A stretch of 64,000 bases of DNA from CAXXOK01 sp963663285 (GCA_963663285.2 CAXXNI010000002.1:682001-746000), one strand, 5' to 3'. Numbered from the stretch's first letter, positions 51,435 to 60,453 are shown. The notes: generated from the sequence alone by a model not told the origin. Numbers and translations: made by a program.

Positions 51435-52889
51435 ATGGAATGGGATTTGCTGATTATCGGCGGGGGCGTTGTGGGCTGCGCTGTGGCGCGGGAGCTTAGC
51501 GCATACAACATAAAAATTGCTTTATTGGAACGGGGACCGGATGTGGCGTCCGGAGCCAGCAAAGCCAATAGCGGTATCGTGCATGCCGGTTTTGATGCAA
51601 AAGCAGGAACCGCTAAGGCGCTGTATAACGTGCAGGGAAGCCGTATGTTTGAAACATATTGCAACGAGGTGCACGCACCGTATGTGCGCTCCGGCGCGCT
51701 TGTTTTAGCGTTTGATGCGCAGCAGCGGAAGCATATTGAGGCGTTATACAAACAGGGAATTGATAACGGAGTAGAAGGACTATCCATCATTGAGCACGAA
51801 CAGGTGATGGCTTTGGAACCAAATACGAACCCGGATGTGGAATGCGCGCTGTTTGCACAAACAAGCGCATTGACCAGCCCATATGAATTGACCTGCGCAC
51901 TGGCTGATCATGCAGCGGTAAACGGTGTAACCTTCTTTTTGAATACTGAAGCGGTTACCATTACCAAAGCAGACGAAGGCTACACGGTAAGCACCAATCA
52001 AGGTGATTTTTCCACGAAATGGATCGTAAATTGTGCCGGGGTGCAATCCGCTATACTGCATAATCAAATCAGTCAGCATAACCAAACCATTATTCCTCGT
52101 AAAGGCGAGTATTATTTATTGGACCATGATATAAAACCAATGTTTTCACGCACAATGTTTCAAACTCCCACAGCAATGGGAAAGGGTGTTTTGGTATCGC
52201 CCACCGCACACCAAACCATGCTGCTTGGACCTTCTGCAACCAATGTTGAGGATCCGTTTGATGTAAGCACAACAGCCGAAGCCTTGCAGATTGTGCGGGA
52301 TAAAGCGGCTCTGACATGGCCGGCGGAGAACCTGCGTAATGTAATTACTACTTTTGCCGGTATGCGCGCACATGAAGTGGGAGACGATTTTATTGTTGGC
52401 GACGTACCGGACGCACCGGGTGTATACGAAGCGGTAGGCATAGAAAGCCCCGGCTTAACGGCTGCGCCAGCAATTGCAAAAGCGCTATGTGCGCAAATTG
52501 TCAGCGATTTTTCCTTACAGCAAAAAACCGAATGGAAACCCGCGCCTGAACACCCCAAAGCTTTTTCCGCTATGACAGAAGTGGAAAAACAAGCTGCGTA
52601 TGAGCAGAACCCTGCGTATGGGAACATTGTTTGCCGATGCGAGCAGGTGACGGAGGCAGAGGTACGCGCGGCGATACGCAGACCGGTTGGGGCACGGACA
52701 ATCGATGCGGTAAAACGGCGCACACGGGCGGGTATGGGGCGCTGCCAGGGCGGCTTTTGCAGCCCTCGCGTGCTGGAGATATTGAGCGAAGAACTGGGTT
52801 TGCCGCCAACGGCTATTACCAAAGACGGCGGTGAAGGGTACGTACTGGCAGGCACGCTGGCACAGTTCGCACGAAAGGGGGATACCTGA
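51435..52889 (+). CDS. FAD-dependent glycerol-3-phosphate dehydrogenase-like protein with C-terminal [2Fe-2S] domain
   Basis: This 484-residue protein has an N-terminal FAD motif (LLIIGGGVVGCAVARELSAY), the DAO-family core, and GVESPGLTAAPAIAKAL typical of GlpA relatives. It ends in a BFD-like [2Fe-2S] domain (CRCEQVTEAEV ... MGRCQGGFCSPRV). It probably oxidises glycerol 3-phosphate to DHAP together with the next two products. The ATG at 51435 was chosen because the FAD motif starts there; the frame stays open into tcdA. Relatives have other substrates, so GlpA is likely but not certain. Confidence 0.84.
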   Translation: MEWDLLIIGGGVVGCAVARELSAYNIKIALLERGPDVASGASKANSGIVHAGFDAKAGTAKALYNVQGSRMFETYCNEVHAPYVRSGALVLAFDAQQRKHIEALYKQGIDNGVEGLSIIEHEQVMALEPNTNPDVECALFAQTSALTSPYELTCALADHAAVNGVTFFLNTEAVTITKADEGYTVSTNQGDFSTKWIVNCAGVQSAILHNQISQHNQTIIPRKGEYYLLDHDIKPMFSRTMFQTPTAMGKGVLVSPTAHQTMLLGPSATNVEDPFDVSTTAEALQIVRDKAALTWPAENLRNVITTFAGMRAHEVGDDFIVGDVPDAPGVYEAVGIESPGLTAAPAIAKALCAQIVSDFSLQQKTEWKPAPEHPKAFSAMTEVEKQAAYEQNPAYGNIVCRCEQVTEAEVRAAIRRPVGARTIDAVKRRTRAGMGRCQGGFCSPRVLEILSEELGLPPTAITKDGGEGYVLAGTLAQFARKGDT

Positions 52890-52890
52890 C

Positions 52891-54198
52891 GTGCAAACAG
52901 TTTTATTAAAGAAAGAGATTGATGTTTTAATCATCGGGGCTGGACCGGCAGGGCTGGCGGCGGCAATCGCTGCAAAGGAAGCAGGGATAGATAACCTGCT
53001 GGTGCTGGAACGCGAACCAGAAATGGGCGGTATACTGAAACAGTGTATCCATAATGGGTTTGGTTTGCATCGCTTTAAAGAAGAATTAACGGGGCCGGAG
53101 TACGCCCAGCGTGATATTGACCGCGTACAGGCGCTTGGTATTGATGTTCGCTGTAACACAACGGTACTATCCGTTACCCGAGACCGTGAGGTAACAGCCA
53201 TCAGCAGAGAAGCGGGCGTGCAAGTTTATCAAGCCGGAGCAGTCATATTGGCTATGGGTTGCCGCGAGAGGCCGCGTGGGGCGTTGGCAATTCCCGGCAC
53301 GCGCTGTGCCGGTGTATTCTCGGCGGGAACGGCGCAGAAATTTGTGAACATGGAAGGGTATATGCCGGGCAAAAGGGTTGTCATTTTAGGCAGTGGCGAT
53401 ATAGGGTTGATTATGGCACGCCGGATGACCCTGCAGGGGGCGAAAGTGCTGGCATGTGTGGAAATCATGCCTTACTCCAGCGGGCTGAACCGGAATATTG
53501 TGCAATGCCTGCACGATTATGATATTCCCTTATTGCTTAACCATACCGTGGTTGATATTCAAGGCCGGGAACGCCTGACGGGCGTAACAGTAGCTAAAGT
53601 GGACGAAAACAGGCAGCCTATTGCCGGAACAGATATGCAGTTTGATTGCGATACACTGCTGCTATCTGTGGGGTTGATACCCGAAAATGAGTTAAGTAAG
53701 CTGGCGGGCGTTGCATTAAGCCCGGCAACACAGGGCGCGTTTGTCGATGATTCGCTGCAAACGAACCAACCGGGTATTTTTGCCTGCGGAAATGTTTTAC
53801 ATGTACATGATCTGGTCGATTTTGTCAGCACAGAAAGTATAAAAGCAGGTAAATCGGCGGCAAAATATATAATGGGGATTCGTGGGAATGAACGAAACGC
53901 TACCGTTCGAGATGGCGCTGGCGTGCGGGGTGTTGTTCCGCAATGTATTCGTTTGCCGAAGAGCCGTGAAGACGCGGAAGCGATTCAAGTTATGTTCCGC
54001 CCTTCCTGCGTCTACGAAAATGCAACTATTCGCGTACTGGATGGTAATACGGAGATCTACAAAGTGAAGAAGCGGATACTGGCGCCCGGTGAAATGGCAG
54101 ATATTACGTTAAAACCAGAACTGGTAGCAGCATTAACAGGCAGTGAAATCACGGTGCAAATTGATGCAGCTGAGGAGGTGTGCGCGTGGAAAAAGTAA
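52891..54198 (+). CDS. FAD/NAD-binding oxidoreductase partnering GlpA-like protein
   Basis: This 435-residue flavoprotein has two dinucleotide folds: IIGAGPAGLAAAIAAKEAG near the start and VILGSGDIGLIMARRMTLQG at about 170. The C-terminal domain resembles sarcosine- or glycerol-3-phosphate-oxidase alpha subunits. The GTG start follows AAGGGGG by about 9 nt. It is 1 bp after the GlpA-like gene and overlaps the DUF1667 gene by 13 bp. Confidence 0.84.
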   Translation: MQTVLLKKEIDVLIIGAGPAGLAAAIAAKEAGIDNLLVLEREPEMGGILKQCIHNGFGLHRFKEELTGPEYAQRDIDRVQALGIDVRCNTTVLSVTRDREVTAISREAGVQVYQAGAVILAMGCRERPRGALAIPGTRCAGVFSAGTAQKFVNMEGYMPGKRVVILGSGDIGLIMARRMTLQGAKVLACVEIMPYSSGLNRNIVQCLHDYDIPLLLNHTVVDIQGRERLTGVTVAKVDENRQPIAGTDMQFDCDTLLLSVGLIPENELSKLAGVALSPATQGAFVDDSLQTNQPGIFACGNVLHVHDLVDFVSTESIKAGKSAAKYIMGIRGNERNATVRDGAGVRGVVPQCIRLPKSREDAEAIQVMFRPSCVYENATIRVLDGNTEIYKVKKRILAPGEMADITLKPELVAALTGSEITVQIDAAEEVCAWKK

Positions 54199-54539
54199 TT
54201 ACTTGCATCAATTGCCCTATTGGCTGTCGTATGACGGTGAATGTTGTAGATGGCAAAGTGGTCAGCATTACCGGTAACAACTGTAAACGCGGCATCGAGT
54301 ATGCTACGCAGGAAAGTATTGCACCCAAGCGTATGGTTACGGCTGTTGTTGCCGTACAAGGCCGTAAAATGCCCGTCAGCGTAAAAACGAGAATGCCAAT
54401 CCCTAAAGAAAAAATCTTTACGTGTATGCAGACGATAGAAAACTTACAACTGCAGCCGCCAGTGCAACTGGGTGAAGTACTATACTCTAACGTATGTGAT
54501 ACCGGAGTAGATATAATTGCAACTAAAACGGTAAAGTAA
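54186..54539 (+). CDS. DUF1667 Cys-motif protein
   Basis: This 117-residue protein starts VEKVITCINCPIGCRMTVNV with a CxxCxxxC motif, followed by NNCKRG. This is DUF1667, the regular third partner of GlpA-like and FAD proteins in Clostridia, probably an Fe-S or electron-transfer subunit. GTG at 54186 gives a 7-nt spacing to AGGAGG; the GTG at 54180 is too close. Confidence 0.82.
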   Translation: MEKVITCINCPIGCRMTVNVVDGKVVSITGNNCKRGIEYATQESIAPKRMVTAVVAVQGRKMPVSVKTRMPIPKEKIFTCMQTIENLQLQPPVQLGEVLYSNVCDTGVDIIATKTVK

Positions 54540-54560
54540 TACAATTCTTGTGATAAAAGC

Positions 54561-54598
54561 AAAGCCGCTTCCCGATGAATCAGGAAGCGGCTTTGCAT
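54561..54598. terminator. Bidirectional terminator
   Basis: GCAAAGCCGCTTCC pairs perfectly with GGAAGCGGCTTTGC around a 10-nt loop. TTTT follows on the minus strand, so it serves the panE-like gene best, and probably also the plus-strand glp-like trio. Confidence 0.85.
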
Positions 54599-54607
54599 TC
54601 ATCTTGT

Positions 54608-55633
54608 TTATATCGACATAAATGCAGAATCGTATAAGTTCTCTTCTTTAATGCTGCGCTTACGTCCCTCAATTGCCTTCACCATTTCGGTTAAGCGTTG
54701 GTTAATGGGGCAGGGAACTCCCAGTTCCTTACCATTGGCGGCAATATAGCCGTTGAAGTAATCAATCTCGGTCGGGCGTCCACGGCGCAGAGACTGCAAG
54801 CTGGAACTGGTAAGATTGCGGTATTTTATGCCGACAACGCGGATGGTTAGATGCCTCCGAAGGGAGGAGAAGATGGTTTTCCCGCGCATTAAACGATAAT
54901 AATCCAATTTTCCGCCAAAGGGTGGTATGGTGAGCGGCATGGCTTTGGCTACAGCCATCGCTTCGGCAATGATCGCTAAAAAAATCTTGCGCGCTTGCCT
55001 GCGTTTCATCATTTCGCCTAGTTTTAAGCCGCAAATTGCCCCCAGTGATGTAATACAGCTATTGATGATCAGCTTGCAGTATAGCTCTGCTAAAATGTTG
55101 GAGCTGACGATAGTCGGCATAACGTCGCTTAAGATCGTTTTTACCGGCTCCAGTGTATTTTGATCGCCTTCAATACGCCCGATGATAAAATCTCCGGTAC
55201 TGGTCATCTCCAGTTCGCCGGGCGCGAGCATCGTTGCCCCCCAACCGATGACGCAGCCAACAGTACGTTCACGGCCGACTACAGTGGCAAGCGCATCGGT
55301 GCATATGCCGTTTTGCAGGCTGAATACCATGGATTGATCTGTTAGAAACGGCAGAAGATGCCGCGCTGCTTCCGGCATATCGTATGCTTTGGTCGCAATA
55401 AGCGCTATATCAAATTTTCCTTTTAATTCTTCGACCGCCGCAACGGCGTGAACCGGCACGTGCATATCGCCCAAAACACCGGTAATATGCAAACCTCGCC
55501 CGGAAAGCAGAGTGGCTATATCCTGATGTTTGCAGACGAGCGTCACATCATGCTTTGCTTTTTTCAGCAGCGCTGCTGTAATACCGCCGATGGCTCCCGC
55601 CCCGATGACGACGATGCGATGTTCTTCAGACAT
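54608..55633 (-). CDS. 2-dehydropantoate 2-reductase-family protein (PanE/ApbA)
   Basis: This 341-residue NADPH-dependent reductase has IVVIGAGAIGGITAALLKKA, a Rossmann motif typical of ketopantoate reductase, and LAELYCKLIINSCITSLGAI with the catalytic Lys. The family makes pantoate for coenzyme A, but paralogues reduce other 2-keto acids. It is alone here, with no panB or panC, so the substrate is uncertain. AGGAGGTG precedes the ATG. Confidence 0.84.
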   Translation of the reverse strand: MSEEHRIVVIGAGAIGGITAALLKKAKHDVTLVCKHQDIATLLSGRGLHITGVLGDMHVPVHAVAAVEELKGKFDIALIATKAYDMPEAARHLLPFLTDQSMVFSLQNGICTDALATVVGRERTVGCVIGWGATMLAPGELEMTSTGDFIIGRIEGDQNTLEPVKTILSDVMPTIVSSNILAELYCKLIINSCITSLGAICGLKLGEMMKRRQARKIFLAIIAEAMAVAKAMPLTIPPFGGKLDYYRLMRGKTIFSSLRRHLTIRVVGIKYRNLTSSSLQSLRRGRPTEIDYFNGYIAANGKELGVPCPINQRLTEMVKAIEGRKRSIKEENLYDSAFMSI

Positions 55634-55666
55634 AACTGCACCTCCTGTTACTCTCTACACGCATGG

Positions 55667-55695
55667 ATTGTATCATCCCGTATTCCTTTTGGCAA
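55667..55695 (-). promoter_or_regulatory. Promoter of panE-like gene
   Basis: On the minus strand TTGCCA (55695-55690) and TACAAT (55672-55667) are 17 bp apart, with an extended TG. Confidence 0.65.
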
Positions 55696-55849
55696 GCTGG
55701 GGATAAAGTTCTAATAAAGGCAGCAACAGTCCATAAACAAAAGGAATTCCAGCACAAACCAGAATCCAACGGTACGTTAAATTCATGTGTGAAGCATTTC
55801 AAGATTTTGAAAAGAAGCAATAACGTCAAGAATACTATGTTTTATTTGC

Positions 55850-56704
55850 TTATAACTTATCTTGCCGCATGAGCGCCGCGGATATTTGACAATAATGGTT
55901 GCATTCTTCTGGATTGGCTTGACAGTAAGCGATGTATAACACTTCCATCAACAAAGACTGTGCCGCTTTTACACTAAGATTCCCGCTTTGCAGAGGGCCT
56001 TCGTTACCACCGCATAAAAACAGAAGATCACAAACTTCCGCAAGCGGAGATTTGGCAAATCGAGATATGCAGATCGTGTGCGCACCGGCATCCCGCGCTG
56101 TTTTTGCGATAGCAACGGTTTCGCTGGTGGAGCCGGAGTAGGAAAAGAAAACCGCAACATCATTGGGCGCCATCAACGAAGCGCGGACAATTTGCATACG
56201 GGAATCCTGCAAGCATTCAGTTTTCGGGCAAACACGCAGGAAACGGTTGTTGGCCTCCTGAGCGGAAATGGATGATGCTCCTACCCCGAAAAAGCAGATA
56301 TGTTGTGCATCGGTTAACCACTCGGTGATTGTTTTCACTGTGACCGGATCGATTAGCTTATAGGTTTCTTTTAAAGCCGCTATGTTATTGTTTAATACCT
56401 TTTGCAGCATAATCTCCGTAGAATCGGAACAGGATACGATGCAATTGGTTAGCACCGGCATGGTGTGTGCATCGCTGATCGCCTGGGCAAGATCGACCTT
56501 AAAATCCTGATAACCATTCTTGCCCAAATGCCTGCAAAAACGGAAAACGCTTGTATCGCCGACCTTGCAGGCGTCAGCTAACTCCGTAATAGTCATGTAC
56601 AAAACATCTTTAGACTGGGTAAGAATATAATCGGCAATGTTGCGTTCCGCTCGGGTAAAGGTGTTGTAATGGGACTTAATCGTTACAAACAAATCTTCTG
56701 ACAT
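55850..56704 (-). CDS. RpiR/MurR-family transcriptional regulator
   Basis: This 284-residue regulator has an N-terminal HTH (~1-75, FTRAERNIADYILTQSKDVL; MTITELADACKVGDTSVFRF) and a SIS sugar-phosphate-binding domain (ICFFGVGASSISAQ; VAVFFSYSGSTSETVAIAKT). Such regulators sense sugar phosphates or amino-sugar phosphates. ATG at 56704 was preferred over one at 56722 because GGTAGGG lies 9 nt before it. No sugar operon lies beside it. Confidence 0.88.
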   Translation of the reverse strand: MSEDLFVTIKSHYNTFTRAERNIADYILTQSKDVLYMTITELADACKVGDTSVFRFCRHLGKNGYQDFKVDLAQAISDAHTMPVLTNCIVSCSDSTEIMLQKVLNNNIAALKETYKLIDPVTVKTITEWLTDAQHICFFGVGASSISAQEANNRFLRVCPKTECLQDSRMQIVRASLMAPNDVAVFFSYSGSTSETVAIAKTARDAGAHTICISRFAKSPLAEVCDLLFLCGGNEGPLQSGNLSVKAAQSLLMEVLYIAYCQANPEECNHYCQISAALMRQDKL

Positions 56705-56773
56705 ACATTTAGACCCTACCATTTCTTATCACATTCAATTTTGGATTATCATGATTTATCATTAACATAAAGC

Positions 56774-56802
56774 ATTATAAAAGTCCCTATGGCCGTTGTC
56801 AA
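56774..56802 (-). promoter_or_regulatory. Consensus promoter of rpiR-like gene
   Basis: On the minus strand TTGACA (56802-56797) and TATAAT (56779-56774) are 17 bp apart, a perfect match. It lies 70 bp upstream of the gene. Confidence 0.8.
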
Positions 56803-56847
56803 TGGAAAAAAGTGCGTAAAACCGTTGAAAATACTGGAAAAACATGG

Positions 56848-56877
56848 TTGACAAACAGGCATTTGAGATTCTATAAT
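56848..56877 (+). promoter_or_regulatory. Promoter of fur/zur-znuCB operon
   Basis: TTGACA (56848-56853) and TATAAT (56872-56877) are 18 bp apart. Confidence 0.8.
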
Positions 56878-56884
56878 ATGAAAA

Positions 56885-56909
56885 CAGTTACCAATTTCAT
56901 TTGTAACTG
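56885..56909. promoter_or_regulatory. Fur/Zur-type operator candidate
   Basis: CAGTTACCAAT and ATTTGTAACTG form an inverted repeat (10 of 11 positions) around TTC, 25 bp in all, beginning 8 bp after the -10 and so covering the transcription start. The size fits a dimer-of-dimers Fur-family site. Confidence 0.6.
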
Positions 56910-56930
56910 GTATTAACGGAGGTGGGATGC

Positions 56931-57371
56931 GTGGCAACGCGAGGGGCGTATCAAACTAAACAAAAAGAAGTGATCGTCGATTATTTCCGTGCGCATCCGG
57001 ACGCCTGCGTTACGGCAGAAGAGATACATGCAGAATTGGGCGCAGACGTAGGTATGACAACAGTATACCGCGCGGTTACCCGTTTATGCGAAGAAGGGGT
57101 TTTACGCCGCTATATGCCGCAAAACGCAGGCGGTGCAGCGCTATACCAGCTAAACCCTTGTGAAGGCAGCCATATGCACATTCGTTGTGTGGATTGCGGT
57201 GAGATGGAGCATCTCCGCTGCGATGTGATGAATGATTTCTCCCGCCACCTGTTAGGCAAACATGGCTTTTTACTGGACGAAGGAAAAACCATGCTATATG
57301 GCCGCTGCGAAAAATGCGAAGAAAAGCGCAAGGCAAAAAAGAATCCGTCCAAAAAGGAAGGGAGCCACTAA
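56931..57371 (+). CDS. zur: Fur-family metalloregulator, probably Zur
   Basis: This 146-residue repressor has an N-terminal winged helix (VTAEEIHAELGADVGMTTVYRA) and a metal-binding dimerisation domain. CVDCGEMEHLRC and CEKCEEK give the two CxxC structural zinc sites, and EGSHMHIRCVDC carries regulatory His. Co-transcription with a metal ABC importer suggests zinc (Zur), but Fur or Mur cannot be excluded. The GTG at 56931 was chosen for 8-nt spacing to GGAGG. It probably represses this operon. Confidence 0.85.
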   Translation: MATRGAYQTKQKEVIVDYFRAHPDACVTAEEIHAELGADVGMTTVYRAVTRLCEEGVLRRYMPQNAGGAALYQLNPCEGSHMHIRCVDCGEMEHLRCDVMNDFSRHLLGKHGFLLDEGKTMLYGRCEKCEEKRKAKKNPSKKEGSH

Positions 57372-57375
57372 ATAA

Positions 57376-58080
57376 ATGGCGTTATTAACCTGTAAAGATA
57401 CTGCCTTCGCGTACGAAGGGAAGATTGTTGCTTCCGGCATCAATCTTACGGTAAACGAAGGCGATTATTTGTGTATCGTAGGGGAAAACGGGTCCGGCAA
57501 ATCCACGCTTGTAAAGGGTATGCTGGGTTTACTGGAACCTGCACGCGGAACGATAACCTACGGCGATGGACTCCGTAAAGACGAAATTGGCTATCTTCCG
57601 CAGAAAAATCCTCTGCAGAGAGATTTTCCCGCTTCGGTGTGGGAAGTGGTTTCCTCCGGATTTGCGGCGAAATCTTTATTTTTAAACAGTCACCAGCGTA
57701 AAACGGCGGAAGAGAATATGCGGCTGCTGCATATAGACTCTATACGGAAAAGCAGCATGATGGAGCTGTCCGGCGGACAGCAGCAGCGTGTGCTGCTGGC
57801 TCGGGCTTTATGCGCCACAAGGAAACTATTGCTGCTGGATGAGCCTGTTGCGGGTCTGGACCCGCTGGCTACACGGGAAATGTATGATATGATTACCAAT
57901 TTGCATCATAACTGCGGAGTAACCATTATTATGATCTCTCATGATGTTGCCGCCGCTGCACGGTATGCAACGCATATCCTCCATCTGCGTCACGAGCCGC
58001 TCTTTTACGGAACGGCCGAGGATTATGCTGCCAGCGAGCTGTGCCATACCTTTACAACAGGGGGACAAATGGATGCTTAA
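57376..58080 (+). CDS. znuC: Metal ABC transporter ATP-binding protein (ZnuC/AdcC-like)
   Basis: This 234-residue ATPase has Walker A GENGSGKST, Q-loop YLPQKNP, signature LSGGQQQRVLLARAL and Walker B LLLDEPVAGLD. It matches the Zn/Mn/Fe import family. It starts 4 bp after zur and overlaps znuB by 8 bp. Its role in metal import is firm; zinc is inferred. Confidence 0.88.
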   Translation: MALLTCKDTAFAYEGKIVASGINLTVNEGDYLCIVGENGSGKSTLVKGMLGLLEPARGTITYGDGLRKDEIGYLPQKNPLQRDFPASVWEVVSSGFAAKSLFLNSHQRKTAEENMRLLHIDSIRKSSMMELSGGQQQRVLLARALCATRKLLLLDEPVAGLDPLATREMYDMITNLHHNCGVTIIMISHDVAAAARYATHILHLRHEPLFYGTAEDYAASELCHTFTTGGQMDA

Positions 58081-58912
58081 AACAATTGGCGAAATGTTCT
58101 CCTACAGTTTCATGGTTCGGGCGTTGATTGTCGGCCTGATGGTATCGCTTTGCTCCGCACTTTTAGGAATAAGCCTGGTATTGAAGCGGTATTCGATGAT
58201 TGGCGACGGCTTGAGCCACGTCGGGTTTGGCGCGCTGGCTATTGCCACAGCGCTGGGGCTTGCACCTCTCTCCGTTGCGGTTCCGGTAGTAGTGGGTTCG
58301 GCTTTCTTACTGCTGCGTGTAAGCGAACGCAGTAAAATTAAAGGAGACGCTGCGATTGGCATGATTGCAACCGGAGCTCTTGCGGTAGGCGTTATGGTTT
58401 TGTCGCTCAGCAAAGGGATGACGACCGATATTAATAATTATCTGTTCGGCAGCATTCTTGCGATGAGCGAGAGCGACGTCTGGCTAAGCAGCATTTTAGC
58501 CGCGTTGGTGTTGATCATGTTTGCCTTCCTATACCGTAAGCTGTTTGCCATAACGTTTGACGAAACCTTTGCAAGGGCAACCGGCGTTTCGGCAGGGTTT
58601 TACAACATGCTGCTGGCGATATTGACGGCCGTTACCATTGTGCTGGGGATGCGGATGATGGGCGCAATGCTGATTTCCAGTCTGATATTGTTTCCGGCGA
58701 TTACCGCTATGCGGCTTTGTAAAAGTTTCCATGGCGTAACCATTTGCTCGGCGGTGGTATCGATCGTATGTTTTTTAATTGGGCTGCTGAGCTCGTATCT
58801 GTATAATACGCCGACTGGCGCGAGCGTTGTAGTCGCAAATATTCTGGCGTTTCTCATTTTTTCGGGAATCGAAAAAATAAGGCAGCATCGCAGCGCCGCT
58901 GAAGAAGCATAA
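58073..58912 (+). CDS. znuB: Metal ABC transporter permease (ZnuB/AdcB-like)
   Basis: This 279-residue permease of the ABC-3 family has about eight membrane segments. It has SLVLKRYSMIGDGLSHVGFG, the family hallmark, and SLILFPAITAMRLCKSF. The ATG at 58073 overlaps znuC. No gene for the solute-binding protein ZnuA follows; the next gene is divIC-like, so ZnuA must be elsewhere. Confidence 0.88.
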   Translation: MLKTIGEMFSYSFMVRALIVGLMVSLCSALLGISLVLKRYSMIGDGLSHVGFGALAIATALGLAPLSVAVPVVVGSAFLLLRVSERSKIKGDAAIGMIATGALAVGVMVLSLSKGMTTDINNYLFGSILAMSESDVWLSSILAALVLIMFAFLYRKLFAITFDETFARATGVSAGFYNMLLAILTAVTIVLGMRMMGAMLISSLILFPAITAMRLCKSFHGVTICSAVVSIVCFLIGLLSSYLYNTPTGASVVVANILAFLIFSGIEKIRQHRSAAEEA

Positions 58913-59030
58913 CAATTTTCACTTATCGGCTTGTTTTTCACGTAAAAGAGAAGGAAATGTTATCAAAGCGTAGAATTTTATATAAATACGTAATATGCTT
59001 TGGGACATGACAACAGGGGAGCGATGGGAT

Positions 59031-59351
59031 ATGCACAAAAGAGTCAAAGTGCTGCCGATCGTCATCGTGCTTGCATGTATTTCGATTGCGTTTTTGTGGT
59101 ACTCCTCCAAGCTGGATCAGAAAATCGGTGAGGCGGATCAGCTATATCAGGAAGCGGTAGCCAGAAGCAACACGCTTCAAAACACACAGAATGACCTGAA
59201 AGAAAAGCTGGAAACCGTCAACAGTGATGCTTTTATCGAAAGCCAGGCACGTGACTTGTACGATTATATGAAACAAGATGAAATCCGTATCATCATCACC
59301 AATCCGGAAGCGCTTTACGGCACCGATGAAAACGCTGCCGGCGATGAATAG
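59031..59351 (+). CDS. DivIC/FtsB-like septum formation initiator
   Basis: This 106-residue bitopic protein has a short basic N-terminus, one membrane helix (VLPIVIVLACISIAFLWYSS) and an extracytoplasmic coiled coil (LDQKIGEADQLYQEAVARSN onwards) ending in ARDLYDYMKQDEIRIIITNP. This is the FtsB/DivIC pattern of the divisome. Its position before ppx/gppA supports this. A gene boundary at 59031 gives the family-like N-terminus. Confidence 0.82.
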   Translation: MHKRVKVLPIVIVLACISIAFLWYSSKLDQKIGEADQLYQEAVARSNTLQNTQNDLKEKLETVNSDAFIESQARDLYDYMKQDEIRIIITNPEALYGTDENAAGDE

Positions 59352-59387
59352 CACACCCGGTATTGGTGATGGCAGGGAGTGAAGGTT

Positions 59388-60287
59388 TTGAGAGCTGCCG
59401 CCATTGGGATCGGATCCAATTCTTTGCGTATGTTGATTGCAGACATACAAAACGCACAGCTCCACCGTGTTCTGCGGGACCGGGAGGGGCTGCGCGTTTT
59501 TGCCGCTATGGATGCAGACGGGAATATTGATACGGCTATGATTCAACAGGCATGTGATTCTGTTGCGGCAATGGCACGCAGCGCACGTGAATACGGCGTG
59601 GATATTATTCACTTGTTCGCAACAAGCGCAGTACGGGATGCTGCCAATCAAACTGAATTTGCAGAAAGCTTGCTGAAAGCTACCGGGTTAACACTGGAAG
59701 TGTGTACCGGCGAGGTGGAAGCCAGGCTTTCTTTTTTAGGGGCAACCAAAGCCGGACGTGCAGGCATGATCGATATTGGCGGAGGCTCAACAGAAATTGT
59801 AATCGGGCAAGGTATCGCGCTGGAGTTTGCCGACAGCCTCCAAATGGGTGCGGTACGACTGCACCGTATGGCGCCTATTGCAACCGTGCAGGAAGCATAT
59901 GATGTAATGGAATTAGCGTCAAAGATACTTGCGCGGTATAAACCGCAAATACTTGCATTACCAAAGCCGGAAGAGTGGTTTGGGGTTGGGGGAACTTTTA
60001 CAACAACAGCCGCCCTGACCCAGAACATCCACTGGGAGGATCGGGACAGGATTCATGGATATTCGGCGACTCAAAAACAGGTGATTACTGTTATGGAAAT
60101 GCTCGCGCCAATGCCGATGAAAGAACGTATGGCTTTGCCGGGCTTGCAACCACAAAGGGCTGATATTATAGTACATGGGCTTGCCATTCTCGCTTGTTGT
60201 ATGGAACAGCTTGCAATTGAACGAATCACGGTTTCGGAATATGGGAATCTGGAAGGGTATTTGAAAATGAAATACCTATTGCCATAA
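59388..60287 (+). CDS. Ppx/GppA-family exopolyphosphatase
   Basis: This 299-residue enzyme of the ASKHA fold has phosphate motifs AAAIGIGSNSLRMLIADI and MIDIGGGSTEIVIG, and WFGVGGTFTT. It hydrolyses polyphosphate or (p)ppGpp; which one cannot be told. TTG at 59388 has AGGGAG 8 nt before it; a GTG at 59379 is the alternative but sits directly on the ribosome binding site. The first motif has IGIGSNS where DIGSNS is usual, so a conserved Asp is replaced by Gly. Confidence 0.86.
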   Translation: MRAAAIGIGSNSLRMLIADIQNAQLHRVLRDREGLRVFAAMDADGNIDTAMIQQACDSVAAMARSAREYGVDIIHLFATSAVRDAANQTEFAESLLKATGLTLEVCTGEVEARLSFLGATKAGRAGMIDIGGGSTEIVIGQGIALEFADSLQMGAVRLHRMAPIATVQEAYDVMELASKILARYKPQILALPKPEEWFGVGGTFTTTAALTQNIHWEDRDRIHGYSATQKQVITVMEMLAPMPMKERMALPGLQPQRADIIVHGLAILACCMEQLAIERITVSEYGNLEGYLKMKYLLP

Positions 60288-60306
60288 CAGAAAAATTAGT
60301 AAGCGA

Positions 60307-60350
60307 ACGACCCGTAAACGAAGGATCTGTTAACGGGCCGTTTGCTTTTT
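60307..60350 (+). terminator. Terminator after ppx/gppA
   Basis: AACGACCCGTAAAC pairs with GTTAACGGGCCGTT with two mismatches and is followed by TTGCTTTTTC. Confidence 0.75.
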
Positions 60351-60370
60351 CTGCGATGATTTAGTATAAT
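60342..60370 (+). promoter_or_regulatory. Promoter of glycosyltransferase-like gene
   Basis: TTGCTT (60342-60347) and TATAAT (60365-60370) are 17 bp apart. The -35 overlaps the tail of the preceding terminator. Confidence 0.6.
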
Positions 60371-60453
60371 AAAGCAACTGATTTATGCTGAATGGATGGT
60401 TGATGAATTGCTGTCTGGTAGCATATTGTAACATAGGAAGAAAGCGAGGGTAT

